Of a stretch of 45,836 nucleotides of DNA, positions 5,820 to 13,744 are shown one piece after another. This DNA is from Halioglobus sp. (lineage in GTDB: Bacteria; Pseudomonadota; Gammaproteobacteria; Pseudomonadales; Halieaceae). The notes under the pieces were generated by a model. It saw nothing but the letters and a program-made list of their open reading frames with translations. It did no database searches and was not told where the DNA came from. Within the stretch, counting starts at the first letter, position 1. Every line of letters starts with the position of its first letter. Made by a program: the position numbers and the translations under genes. Location of the stretch: contig JABSPW010000007.1 in assembly GCA_013214285.1 (NCBI GenBank), positions 1-45,836 of the forward strand, read 5' to 3'.

Positions 5820-5888
5820 CAAGTCAAGGCTGCAAGGGCGCTTCGCGCCGGGACGGCCTCACGGGCGCCCCAGCTTGAAGCGTTAACT
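5814..5888 (+). repeat. attC site 10 (major attC family)
   Basis: CCTTAAC (5814-5820) to GTTAACT (5882-5888), again with TCAAGGCTG/CAGCTTGA arms and the GGCGC-TTC-GCGCC hairpin. The left box contains the brnA stop codon. Confidence 0.92.
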
Positions 5889-5901
5889 GCCTAAAAAAAT
5901 T

Positions 5902-6198
5902 ATGGATATACCTGTAGAATTAAAAGGAAAAGAAATATCACTTGAGCACTTACACTTAAGCGAAGTCGCTTGGCACAGAGACGATGCTCTTAAACCAGCA
6001 AAGCACCTAGGCAAAGTTAAGAGCGTTATTCTAGGCGGTGATGTACTGGCACGTGACACAGACGGTTATCGCCACAATTATGATAACTGGTATCTAAAAC
6101 CAGACAACGCAGGTTCGGCAGCCAGTGTTGAGCAAACTATAAATTATATACACAACTATCCAGAGGGTGATTATGTATTTGTTTTCGTCGTTGCATAG
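5902..6198 (+). CDS. Small cytoplasmic protein, possible Imm40-like immunity protein
   Basis: At 98 residues, with no signal peptide or membrane segment. Features are 'ISLEHLHLSEVAWHRDDAL', a strand 'VKSVILGGDVLARD', a distinctive 'YRHNYDNWYLKPD' and a C-terminal strand 'GDYVFVFVVA'. The aromatic 'HNYDNWY' block recalls small immunity proteins of polymorphic toxin systems (Imm40), but this is from memory of the pattern and unverified. If correct, it is an orphan immunity gene; no toxin partner lies in the cassette. No ribosome-binding site is evident. Confidence 0.65.
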   Translation: MDIPVELKGKEISLEHLHLSEVAWHRDDALKPAKHLGKVKSVILGGDVLARDTDGYRHNYDNWYLKPDNAGSAASVEQTINYIHNYPEGDYVFVFVVA

Positions 6199-6203
6199 GC
6201 AGC

Positions 6204-6285
6204 AGTTAACAAGTTTAGGCATGTTCGCCTTCGGCTGGGACTCCGTAAGCTTCGCTTGCTGCGGCCCATGCTAAAGGCGTGAAGC
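6204..6285 (+). repeat. attC site 11 (last in array)
   Basis: AGTTAAC (6204-6210) to GTGAAGC (6279-6285). TTTAGGCATG pairs with CATGCTAAAG. The right core has GTG instead of GTT, so its activity may be reduced. Confidence 0.8.
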
Positions 6286-6295
6286 GGCTTTACGA

Positions 6296-6787
6296 GTGAA
6301 CACCGAAATAAGAGAAGCTATTGAATCTGACGCCATTGATCTTCGCAAATATGTCGCTCAACTATTTCTAGAAAATTTATCGACATTATACAAAAAAGAC
6401 GAAGTACCTTCGATTGAGGCACAAGAGAAATTCATAAACCAAATATTGAATGCCCCAAATTCCACGCTGCTTCTAGCAGTAAACGACAGTGGGATAATAG
6501 GGATGCTTGACGCTCATGGTTCATCTCACGAGCAGAAGTCGCACCGCATAAGCTTTGGTATGTCTGTTTCAAGAGAAAACCGCCGAAAAGGCATCGGAGA
6601 GCGGCTAGTTAGCTCACTGAAGGATTGGGCTAATGGAAATAATATTAGAAGAATTGAACTTGAAGTTTTTTCGAATAATCCAAATGCAATAGCGCTCTAT
6701 GAAAAAGCTGGTTTTGTTGTTGAAGGTGTAAAAAAGGGCGCAGTTTTAATTGAAGGAGCTGAAGTTGATATCATATCTATGGCATAG
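6296..6787 (+). CDS. GNAT-family N-acetyltransferase, 3' end at array junction
   Basis: At 163 residues, it is a canonical GNAT: an N-terminal '[16 protein letters not shown]', acetyl-CoA-binding '[13 protein letters not shown]' (R-x-x-G-x-G), '[24 protein letters not shown]' (motif B), then 'DIISMA'. The substrate is unknown. The start is GTG 6296 at the beginning of the last cassette. The last codons and the TAG stop fall where the selB sequence begins (6780-6788), and no attC follows. The original C-terminus and attC were probably lost, leaving a slightly shortened but perhaps functional enzyme. Confidence 0.85.
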   Translation: MNTEIREAIESDAIDLRKYVAQLFLENLSTLYKKDEVPSIEAQEKFINQILNAPNSTLLLAVNDSGIIGMLDAHGSSHEQKSHRISFGMSVSRENRRKGIGERLVSSLKDWANGNNIRRIELEVFSNNPNAIALYEKAGFVVEGVKKGAVLIEGAEVDIISMA

Positions 6788-7067
6788 GCCCATCATCGGC
6801 CGCGACCACCAACAGCGCCATGTCAATACCGCTGATGCCCGAAATCATGTTGTTGATGAATCGCTGGTGTCCGGGGACATCGATAAAGCCGATCGGCGTA
6901 TCACGGCCTGATGGTAGATAGGCATAACCGAGACTAATCGATAAACCTCGTCTTTTCTCCTCTTCAAGGCGGTCTGTATCAATCCCCGTCAGCTGCCTCA
7001 CCAGCGCGGTTTTGCCATGATCAACGTGTCCTGCCGTGGCTATGATCACGGCAACAGCGTTTGCCAT
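6777..7067 (-). pseudogene. selB: Truncated selB, selenocysteine-specific elongation factor
   Basis: Only the first ~95 of a normal ~600+ residues remain. The fragment has the G1 loop '[11 protein letters not shown]', the '[13 protein letters not shown]' switch and G3 'DVPGHQRFI', and breaks off after 'AADDGPMP', where SelB normally continues into the rest of the GTPase domain. The stop TAG (6777-6779) comes from cassette DNA. The start ATG 7067 overlaps the end of selA by 22 bases, as in a selAB operon. Without G4/G5, the translation-factor domains and the SECIS-binding C-terminus it cannot act as SelB. The missing part could lie beyond the left end of the array. Confidence 0.92.
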
Positions 7068-8461
7068 TGTGTGATGAACTGGGCCTGCTGCGTGGCTTCC
7101 AGGCAACGCAGGTCCAACCACAGCGCGTGCTGGTGCAAGCGCCCAATAATCGGAACGGGTAACCTGCGCAGTTTTAACTGGAGTTCTCGCAAGTCGGCGT
7201 CTTTATTGGAAACGGGTGCGATGCGCAGTGCAGCGCTGTCCAGTGTCTCGATTGGCAGGGATCCACTGCCGATCTGACTCTGGCAGTTGGCGACAGTTAC
7301 CCTGAACGTACCGCTGAGGGCTGATTGCACAACTGCGAGTAGATCGTCGGCTTGTTTGCGGATGTGCTCGACAGGCCTTGTCAGCATGCGCAGTGTGGGT
7401 AATCGCTGCGTCACACGTGCGGGGTCGCGGTATAGCTTAAGAGTTTCTGTTAGTGCAGCGAGCGTCATCTTGTCCAAACGTAAAGCCCTTTTCAGGGGGT
7501 TGCGCCGCACGGCTTCGACCAATTCGTGCCGACCGGCGATAAGACCGGCCTGCGGTCCTCCGAGTAATTTGTCGCCACTGAACGTCACTAGATCAGCGCC
7601 ATCCGCCAACACCTGTGCAACTGTGCGTTCCTCCGGCAGACCCAGAGCGGTAAAGTCCACCAGGTTGCCACTGCCCAGATCAACCACCAGAGGCAGACTG
7701 TACTCCCGGGCGAGTGCGGCTAGTGTCTGTTCACTCACAGCATGGGTGAACCCCTGCAAGCAATAATTACTCGTATGGACCTTCATCAGCAGAGCAGTCT
7801 TTTCTGTGATGGCGTCCCGATAGTCCTGCACGTGGGTGCGGTTGGTTGCGCCCGTTTCGACCAGTGTGCAGCCCGATCGCTCCATGACGTCCGGGATGCG
7901 AAAGGATCCACCTATCTCTACCAGTTCACCCCGTGATACCGGTACTTCACGATGCACTGCGAGCGTATTGAGTACGAGCAAGACCGCAGCAGCATTATTG
8001 TTCACCACCGTAGCCGATTCTGCGCCCGTGAGCTCGCAAATCAGGCCTTCCACATGGGACTCACGGTCACCCCGGGCCCCTAGGGTAAGATCAAACTCCA
8101 GATTGCTGGAGGCGCCAGCCACGGCGGTAATGGCTGTCAATGCCTCCGTCGGCAGCACAGCCCGTCCCAGGTTGGTATGCAGTACTGTGCCTGTAAGGTT
8201 CATGACAGGGGTCAGGCTGGGAGCATTTGCGTCTTCCAGGGTCCGGATAGCGCGCTGACGAATGGCAGAGAGATGGCATTCAGTGGCGGGATCTGCCGCC
8301 AGTGCTAACCGCAAGTCCGCCAGGATACCCTGCAGACAGGCGATCACGGCGTCTCGACCCCAGGTCTCGGTCGCCTCCGGCATTTGCAATAACAGGGTAT
8401 CGATTCCTGGCAATTGCCGGTAGGGGTTGTCCTGATAGGAGTCTATGGGCTTTTTTTGCAT
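7046..8461 (-). CDS. selA: L-seryl-tRNA(Sec) selenium transferase
   Basis: At 471 residues (family ~460), it is SelA throughout: '[14 protein letters not shown]', '[11 protein letters not shown]', '[18 protein letters not shown]', 'ATNRTH', the PLP-lysine motif '[13 protein letters not shown]', '[15 protein letters not shown]' and 'SQIGSGSLP'. It converts Ser-tRNA(Sec) to Sec-tRNA(Sec) using selenophosphate. ATG 8461 gives a normal N-terminus ('[11 protein letters not shown]'); an in-frame GTG at 8512 would add 17 residues across a C-rich run. No inactivating change is seen, but the downstream selB is truncated. Confidence 0.95.
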   Translation of the reverse strand: MQKKPIDSYQDNPYRQLPGIDTLLLQMPEATETWGRDAVIACLQGILADLRLALAADPATECHLSAIRQRAIRTLEDANAPSLTPVMNLTGTVLHTNLGRAVLPTEALTAITAVAGASSNLEFDLTLGARGDRESHVEGLICELTGAESATVVNNNAAAVLLVLNTLAVHREVPVSRGELVEIGGSFRIPDVMERSGCTLVETGATNRTHVQDYRDAITEKTALLMKVHTSNYCLQGFTHAVSEQTLAALAREYSLPLVVDLGSGNLVDFTALGLPEERTVAQVLADGADLVTFSGDKLLGGPQAGLIAGRHELVEAVRRNPLKRALRLDKMTLAALTETLKLYRDPARVTQRLPTLRMLTRPVEHIRKQADDLLAVVQSALSGTFRVTVANCQSQIGSGSLPIETLDSAALRIAPVSNKDADLRELQLKLRRLPVPIIGRLHQHALWLDLRCLEATQQAQFITQWQTLLP

Positions 8462-8530
8462 ATTTTTGCACAGCTCGATGGGGGGGGGTGAAGCACCTGT
8501 TATCCCGTCCACATATTGCAGGAAAGCGAA

Positions 8531-9574
8531 TCAGGCCAAGTAGTGGGCCACGATACCCCGGCTACCCAGCACTGCTTTAATAGCAGGGTGGCCGGCGGCA
8601 CCGATTTTCAGTAACTCATCCTGGACGTGCAGGCGCGCCTTGTTCAAACGACGCTGGGTCCTAGCACGGGTTGGCCCATAGCCGTAATCGTATTCGTAGT
8701 GTTTTTCTCCCGCTAGTCCGGCGGCAATATTGGCACGCGCAAATGGGAAGTAGGTGCTACAACTGTAATCGATGATCCTATCCAACGTTGCCGGCAGCGC
8801 GTCGTGGGCCAGCCAATCCTTGTCACTGAAACCGTGCTCTCCGAACAGACGATCAGTGTAGTCACAAAGCATATTGGAATAGTCGCCAGACCACTCTCGT
8901 GGCACAGGGTCGGTTACAAAATGCGCTTTGCACGCCCCACCAAGGGCAAAATCCGCTAGGCACGGTCGGGGGCCCAACAGGAAATCATGGTCTGCGAAGT
9001 GCTGTGCCAAAATGCGGAGCAGGGTGGTGTAATCACCGCGCACAGCCTCCTGTTGGTCTGGCCCAACCCCGTTGTATTCGCACACCGGCTTGCCAAAGCT
9101 TTCACACATCGAGTCACCAATAGCTGCCAGCTTGCTGAGCTCCTGTTCACTGAAGGGCTCCTCTATTGACCGATTCAAAATACCGTTAGCGCCAAAGCGC
9201 GGCCCCACCCAGGCTACGTTGTCAGGATAACACCAGCGTGTGTGCACGGCGATACGACCCAACCAGTGATTGAAGACGTCCTCCAGTACGAAACAGCAGG
9301 CTCGCTGCAGGGGTGACGGGGGGATGACGGGCACATCAGTAAACCGGTCGTGGAGCATCGGACCTATGGCAATCGTGTCATGGATCATCCATTTTTCCGG
9401 CGTAATCAGTGCCGGTATGAAGTGGCTGCCAACACGCGCCTCGATATCGACTTTGCGTGCTTCGGTTTTATAGTGCCAGTACCAAGGAATCTGCTGAAAG
9501 CGTAACTGACTTTCGAGCTTGCGGGTAAACAGGCTGAGCTCGTTGCCAACCAGGCCGTAGTCACCTCGATACAT
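8531..9574 (-). CDS. Long GST-like protein A
   Basis: At 347 residues, it is much longer than a classical GST (~210). The N-terminus has a thioredoxin-fold GST pattern ('LSLFTRKLESQLRFQQIPW', 'FIPALIT', 'MIHDTIAIG'), and a GST C-domain motif 'FLLGPRPCLADFALGG' lies near residue 215. A C-terminal extension contains 'GEKHYEYDYGYGP', shared with the divergent paralogue at 9714. ATG 9574 was chosen because AAGGAT lies upstream and the thioredoxin strand then starts at the right distance. Such proteins may conjugate or isomerise hydrophobic substrates with glutathione; the reaction is unknown. It is transcribed away from its paralogue. Confidence 0.85.
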   Translation of the reverse strand: MYRGDYGLVGNELSLFTRKLESQLRFQQIPWYWHYKTEARKVDIEARVGSHFIPALITPEKWMIHDTIAIGPMLHDRFTDVPVIPPSPLQRACCFVLEDVFNHWLGRIAVHTRWCYPDNVAWVGPRFGANGILNRSIEEPFSEQELSKLAAIGDSMCESFGKPVCEYNGVGPDQQEAVRGDYTTLLRILAQHFADHDFLLGPRPCLADFALGGACKAHFVTDPVPREWSGDYSNMLCDYTDRLFGEHGFSDKDWLAHDALPATLDRIIDYSCSTYFPFARANIAAGLAGEKHYEYDYGYGPTRARTQRRLNKARLHVQDELLKIGAAGHPAIKAVLGSRGIVAHYLA

Positions 9575-9633
9575 CGCAGAAGATCCTTGCGAAAAAGTGC
9601 AGCGCAATGCGCAGGACATCGAGAGTTACATAA

Positions 9634-9650
9634 TGACATAGAATATGTCA
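9634..9650. promoter_or_regulatory. 17-bp palindrome between divergent GST-like genes
   Basis: TGACATAGAATATGTCA is a perfect inverted repeat (7-bp arms, 3-bp centre) in the 139-bp region between the two GST-like starts. It overlaps a minus-strand TTGACA (plus 9646-9651) that could be the -35 for gene A, and lies just before TATGAT (9652-9657), a -10 candidate for gene B. A dimeric repressor such as a TetR- or MarR-type protein bound here could control both directions. No regulator gene is adjacent. Confidence 0.65.
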
Positions 9651-9713
9651 ATATGATGCCGCGTGAGGGCGGCCTTAAGGGGCTTACCGCCAGAACCACC
9701 CAGGAGCACACGC

Positions 9714-10757
9714 ATGTCCACATCTAAAAGATTGCGGCTGATTGGAGGGACTGGCTCGCCCTACACGCGCAAAATGGTTGCGCTATTGCGCTTTCGTCGC
9801 ATTCCGTACAGCATTACCTGGGGTGATCCCGCAGCCCTGCTGGATAACATGGGGATTGAAAAGCCCAATCCTACCTTTCACCCTACTTTCCTGTTTGAAC
9901 ATGCGGATGGCCATGTGCAGGCGGCGTGTGACTCCAGCCCGATTATCCGTCGCCTGGAACAACTGTACACTGATCGCTCCGTGTTGCCGATAGATCCCGC
10001 ACTCGCATTTATTGATTATCTGATCGAGGATTTTGGCGACGAGTGGTGCACCAAGTATATGTTTCACTACCGCTGGTATCCTGCGAGGGACGCCGACAAT
10101 GCCGGCACGTTGCTGCCTTTCTCCATGGAGAGCACGCTACCTGACGAGCTTCACAGGAAGTTCAAGGAAGTCTTCTCCCAGCGGCAGATAGACCGACTCT
10201 ACGTGGTGGGATCAAACGACACTACCGCGTCAGTGATTGACGCCAGCTATCGGCGCTACCTTGCTGCCATGGAGGCGCACCTCACAAAAATGCCTTTCAT
10301 GCTGGGCAGTCGGCCGGCTGCCGGTGATTTCGCAATGTTTGGGCAACTGACACAGCTTGTTGGCTTTGATCCGACGCCGCGGGCGATCGCTCATGACCTC
10401 TCACCACGCACCGTGGCCTGGGTGAGCCGCATGGAAGACCTGTGTGGACTGGAACCGAGCGAGGCGGACTGGGCCGCTTTGGAGAACATGCCCCACACTC
10501 TGAGGGGCTTGCTGACAGAGATCGGTCGGGTGTATGTCCCCGCATTGTTGGCAAATGCACGGGCCAAGGCGGCGGGCGAAAAACATTGGGAGACGGAGAT
10601 CGACGGTGCCACCTGGACCCAGCAGACTTTCCCTTACCAGGCGAAGTGCTTGCGCTGGATTCAGGAACAGTACGCGGCACTCAGCACAAGGGACCGACAA
10701 CGCGTCGATTCAGCGCTGGCGGGAACCGGTTGTGAGCTGCTGCTGATTGACTTTTAG
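9714..10757 (+). CDS. Long GST-like protein B
   Basis: At 347 residues, exactly the length of the divergent paralogue. GST N-domain: 'LIGGTGSPYTRKMVALLRFRRIPY' (split) and 'DSSPIIRRLEQLY' (Ser in the glutathione gamma-Glu-binding position). C-domain: 'FMLGSRPAAGDFAMFGQL'. The C-terminal extension carries 'GEKHWETEIDG', matching 'GEKHYEYDYG' of protein A. ATG 9714 is supported by CAGGAG at 9701-9706. It is followed after 7 bases by the NPD-like gene, so the two are probably co-transcribed. The substrate is unknown; it may form a heterodimer with protein A or carry out a related step. Confidence 0.87.
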   Translation: MSTSKRLRLIGGTGSPYTRKMVALLRFRRIPYSITWGDPAALLDNMGIEKPNPTFHPTFLFEHADGHVQAACDSSPIIRRLEQLYTDRSVLPIDPALAFIDYLIEDFGDEWCTKYMFHYRWYPARDADNAGTLLPFSMESTLPDELHRKFKEVFSQRQIDRLYVVGSNDTTASVIDASYRRYLAAMEAHLTKMPFMLGSRPAAGDFAMFGQLTQLVGFDPTPRAIAHDLSPRTVAWVSRMEDLCGLEPSEADWAALENMPHTLRGLLTEIGRVYVPALLANARAKAAGEKHWETEIDGATWTQQTFPYQAKCLRWIQEQYAALSTRDRQRVDSALAGTGCELLLIDF

Positions 10758-10764
10758 GAGAGTA

Positions 10765-11718
10765 ATGGAAATGAGTGAATGGACTATCGATAACCGCATC
10801 ACACGTATGACTGGTACGCAGTATCCGATTGTCCAAGCGCCTATGGGTTGGATAGCGCGGGCTCAACTGGCTTCTGCGGTGAGCAATGCAGGCGGCTTGG
10901 GTATTATTGAAACCTCCTCTGGTGAGCTAGAAAATATCAAAGGCGAAGTCTTGCGCATGCGCGAACTAACGGACAAACCCTTCGGCATGAATGTAGCGTT
11001 GGCTTTTGTGCGGGGCAGTAACATTATTGACTTCGTTATCGAACAGGGCATCAAGTTCGTGACGACCTCTTCGGGTAGTCCGAAAGTTTGTACTGAGGCC
11101 TTCCAGGCGGCTGGCATTAAGGTATTTCACGTGGTGCCGACATTAGAGCTGGCACTGAAAGCGGTGGATGCAGGAGTAGATGGCTTGGTGGTGGAAGGCG
11201 GGGAGGGCGGCGGTTTCAAAAACCCTAATCCAGTGCCGTCTATGGTGCTCCTCCCGCTTATTCGCTCCCGTGTGGACGTCCCCATCATTGCTGCCGGTGG
11301 CATGGTAGACGGCGCCACTATGGCGGCGGCGTTCGCCATGGGGGCTGAGGGCATCCAAATGGGTACGCGTATGCTGTCCTGTGCTGAATCACCTGTGCAC
11401 GCTCATTGGAAGCAGGCGGTGCTAGAGGCCACCGAAACCGACACCGTGTTCCTTAACCAGCAATCATCTCCGGCCTTGCGCGCCCTGCGGACTAAGCGTA
11501 CCGCAGCCCTCGCGCTGCAGGGTAGAATTGATGTGATGGAGAATATGACCGGTATTCAGTCGTTGTATTTTGGAGGGGATATGGAGGCGGCGATTCCCCT
11601 GTGCGGCCAGGTGTGCGGCCGAATAGACGACGTTAAAGCGGTAAAGGACATTCTTGACGAAACCATGGCAGGATTTCGTGGATCCATTCAGAGTTTGAGT
11701 GAGCAATATGCGGGCTAA
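10765..11718 (+). CDS. Nitronate monooxygenase / FabK-like flavoenzyme (NPD family)
   Basis: At 317 residues, it is an NPD-family FMN TIM-barrel: 'YPIVQAPMGWIARAQLASAVSNAGGLG' (split), 'FGMNVAL', 'FVTTSSGSP', 'VFHVVPTLELALKAVDAGVDGLVVEG' (split), the Gly-rich 'EGGEGGGF', 'PIIAAGGMVDG' and 'GAEGIQMGTRML'. Members oxidise alkyl nitronates or act as flavin enoyl-thioester reductases or dehydrogenases, and some serve ring-cleavage pathways. ATG 10765 has AGGAG at 10756-10760; ATG 10771 is an alternative. It sits in an apparent operon with the upstream GST-like gene. Confidence 0.88.
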   Translation: MEMSEWTIDNRITRMTGTQYPIVQAPMGWIARAQLASAVSNAGGLGIIETSSGELENIKGEVLRMRELTDKPFGMNVALAFVRGSNIIDFVIEQGIKFVTTSSGSPKVCTEAFQAAGIKVFHVVPTLELALKAVDAGVDGLVVEGGEGGGFKNPNPVPSMVLLPLIRSRVDVPIIAAGGMVDGATMAAAFAMGAEGIQMGTRMLSCAESPVHAHWKQAVLEATETDTVFLNQQSSPALRALRTKRTAALALQGRIDVMENMTGIQSLYFGGDMEAAIPLCGQVCGRIDDVKAVKDILDETMAGFRGSIQSLSEQYAG

Positions 11719-11816
11719 ATAAGCTGCGCGTGAAAATATAAGCGGAAAATGCTACGGTGTATCCAATAGCGCATCGTATAGGCCCAGTGCAGGCCCCTTA
11801 CAGCGCGGGGGGGAGT

Positions 11817-12551
11817 ATGGAGAACGGTAACAAAGCAAATAAAGAACTGCGCTTCGGCGATGCTTGGAGGGCGCTGAAGACGCTTATCGTCGATCCGGAT
11901 CGAACGGATCAGGTGTTCGTGATCATCGAAGCGTTGGCGGGCAATAGCGGCGAAAAACAGTATCGCCGTTTCGCCGCGACGGACCTTGGGCAAAAAGTGC
12001 TAGCGGAACAACGCGATATCCTTACCACGCTGAATGATCTCGACGCACTGCATGCATTACCTGAGGGAAGTTTAGGTAAAGCCTACGCCCGATTTATGAG
12101 CGCTGAGCAAATCAGTGCGGACGGTTTGGTTGGTGCCAGCGAAGAGGGCAGCAGTAACCGGCCTAGAGACGACGCTGATCGCTTGCGCTATGGCCTGCGA
12201 CTGCGCGACAGTCATGATCTGTGGCACGTTGCTACGGGTTACAATCGCGATCTGGTGGGAGAGGCAAGCCTGCTTGCTTTTAGTTTTGCGCAGATCCGCA
12301 GCCCGGGTATCGGAGTGATCGTTGCGATGGCCTGGCTCAAAGGGGGTTCCATTCCCGGTGCCCGACGCATGATCCGTGAGGCGTTTCAGCGTGGCCGTAA
12401 GGCTGCATGGTTGCCTGCAGCGGACTGGGAGGGTCTATTAAGTCAGCCCCTAGAGTACGTCCGCAGTGTCCTTAGTCTGGGAGATGTGCCCGACTATGAA
12501 GAGTTGCGCAGTAGCGAGGGTAAAAAAGCCCTGGATGCCAGCGTCGGATAG
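11817..12551 (+). CDS. COQ4-like protein
   Basis: At 244 residues, it has the defining COQ4 metal motif HDxxH-x11-E: His133, Asp134, His137 and Glu149 in 'SHDLWHVATGYNRDLVGE'. Around it are 'LRYGLRLRDSHD' and 'LLAFSFAQIRSPGIG', also typical. Eukaryotic COQ4 acts on C1 of the ubiquinone ring precursor and binds lipid; bacterial homologues are little studied. ATG 11817 follows a GGGGGAG ribosome-binding site. It lies 98 bases after the NPD-like gene on the same strand. Since no ubiquinone genes are near, a role on a hydrophobic catabolic substrate is possible. Confidence 0.88.
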   Translation: MENGNKANKELRFGDAWRALKTLIVDPDRTDQVFVIIEALAGNSGEKQYRRFAATDLGQKVLAEQRDILTTLNDLDALHALPEGSLGKAYARFMSAEQISADGLVGASEEGSSNRPRDDADRLRYGLRLRDSHDLWHVATGYNRDLVGEASLLAFSFAQIRSPGIGVIVAMAWLKGGSIPGARRMIREAFQRGRKAAWLPAADWEGLLSQPLEYVRSVLSLGDVPDYEELRSSEGKKALDASVG

Positions 12552-12621
12552 ACGTGCCTGACAGCCCCAGTCATGTGTGCGGGCGCCTTCCGATGCAGGT
12601 CGCGCTTGAATGGATGCACAT

Positions 12622-13671
12622 TTACAACATCTCTTCTGCTATTAGTCGCAATGCCTCGGGTTGCTGTGATGTCACCAGCATCATATCCAAGGAGCCACGC
12701 GTATGAGCGGCTTTCCAGGCCTCTAGGCGCTCTGAGATGCGCCCGGGGGGGCCGACCAAGCTGGTGCGATCTATCAGAGTTTCTGGAACTGCTGCTGCGG
12801 CCGCAGCCTTCTGTCCTGTCAAGTACAGATGCTGAATACGCTCTACCGCTTCTTCGTATCCCATGCGTCGAGCAAACTCCGCATAGAAGTTTTTACTCTT
12901 CGATCCCATACCACCGAGCTGTCTCGCTAACATGGGTTTCATGCGCGTTTTGACTTCGTCGGCATCGTCGTGGACGATAACATTGACAAAAGTAGCTACA
13001 GTAAAGGTATCGCGTGCTTGGTGCGCGTCTGGTTTGGCGAAACCCTCAGCCAGGTGTTTGTCTACAATGCTATAGGTGTCGTCCGGGTCAAGAAATGACA
13101 GCAAGACGCCGTCGGCAATGTTTCCCGCGAGGCGCAATCCTCCCGGGCTGATGGACGCAAGGAAAATCGGTTGCTCCGCATTGGGATGTGCCACGCTTTT
13201 CAAGGGCTTGCCCGCGCCGGTCGTGTGGGGTCCACGGAGAGGCAGTTGATAATGATAGCCGTCATAGTGCAGAGGCTCCTGCCGCTTTAAAATGTGGCGC
13301 ACTATTTCGACATATTCACGGGTACGAGTAAGGGGTTTGTGATAGTTGATGCCGTGCCAACCCTCAGCAACCTGGGGACCGGAACTGCCCAAGCCAAGAA
13401 TAAAGCGCCCCCCCGACAATGCGTCTAGGCCTATGGCAGTCATGGCCGCGGAGGCGGGACTGCGGGCCGGTATTTGCATGATTGCAGTGCCGATATACAT
13501 GCGTTTGGTATGGGCCGCCAGCCAACTCGCACAACTGACAGCATCGCAGCCATAGGCTTCCGCCGCCCAAACTGAATGATAGCCCAGCGATTCTGCGAGC
13601 CGCACTGCATCCAGATTTATTGTAGGCTGTGCGCTAAATGCGGTCTGGGTCAGCCCCATTGCCAGTTTCAT
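12622..13671 (-). CDS. LLM-class (luciferase-like) flavin-dependent oxidoreductase
   Basis: At 349 residues, it is a luciferase-like TIM barrel: 'LAESLGYHSVWAAEAYG', 'IGTAIMQIPARSPASAAM', 'GGRFILGLGSSGPQVAEGWHG' (split) and 'EYVEIVRHIL'. Family members use FMNH2 or F420. ATG 13671 has AAGGAG eight bases upstream. The gene faces the COQ4-like gene and is divergent from the P450 gene over a 73-bp gap, suggesting shared control. The substrate is unknown. Confidence 0.9.
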   Translation of the reverse strand: MKLAMGLTQTAFSAQPTINLDAVRLAESLGYHSVWAAEAYGCDAVSCASWLAAHTKRMYIGTAIMQIPARSPASAAMTAIGLDALSGGRFILGLGSSGPQVAEGWHGINYHKPLTRTREYVEIVRHILKRQEPLHYDGYHYQLPLRGPHTTGAGKPLKSVAHPNAEQPIFLASISPGGLRLAGNIADGVLLSFLDPDDTYSIVDKHLAEGFAKPDAHQARDTFTVATFVNVIVHDDADEVKTRMKPMLARQLGGMGSKSKNFYAEFARRMGYEEAVERIQHLYLTGQKAAAAAAVPETLIDRTSLVGPPGRISERLEAWKAAHTRGSLDMMLVTSQQPEALRLIAEEML

Positions 13672-13744
13672 TTGTGCCGCTCCTTATCGAAATGTCGTGT
13701 AGACTGAGCTATGGTAGCAAGTATTTACGCAGGTGATGCGCCGT

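Larger units (their letters stand above)
1..6787 (+). mobile_element. Integron cassette array (11 attC sites, no integrase in window)
   Basis: Eleven attC-like sites punctuate this stretch. Each begins with a YYYAAC-type box and ends with a GTTRRRY-type core, with imperfect inverted repeats between. All lie in the same orientation, so the attI/integrase end would be to the left. Between consecutive sites lie one or two short genes with almost no spare DNA, the hallmark of gene cassettes. Four sites (ending near 1855, 2858, 5278 and 5888) are near-identical ~73-bp copies, as in sedentary chromosomal integrons; the others are diverse. No intI is visible, so this is either the distal part of a chromosomal integron or an integrase-less attC cluster. 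The array ends at about 6787, without a final attC, inside selB. Confidence 0.93.

Noticed and set aside
1781..5888. Regularly recurring ~73-bp repeats as a CRISPR array
   Set aside because: The repeats are hundreds of bases apart, are self-complementary and flank genes; they are attC sites.
10765..11718. IpdC-like steroid ring-degradation enzyme
   Set aside because: It is of the NPD family, but the sequence pattern fits general nitronate monooxygenase/FabK-like proteins; no other steroid ring-degradation genes are nearby.
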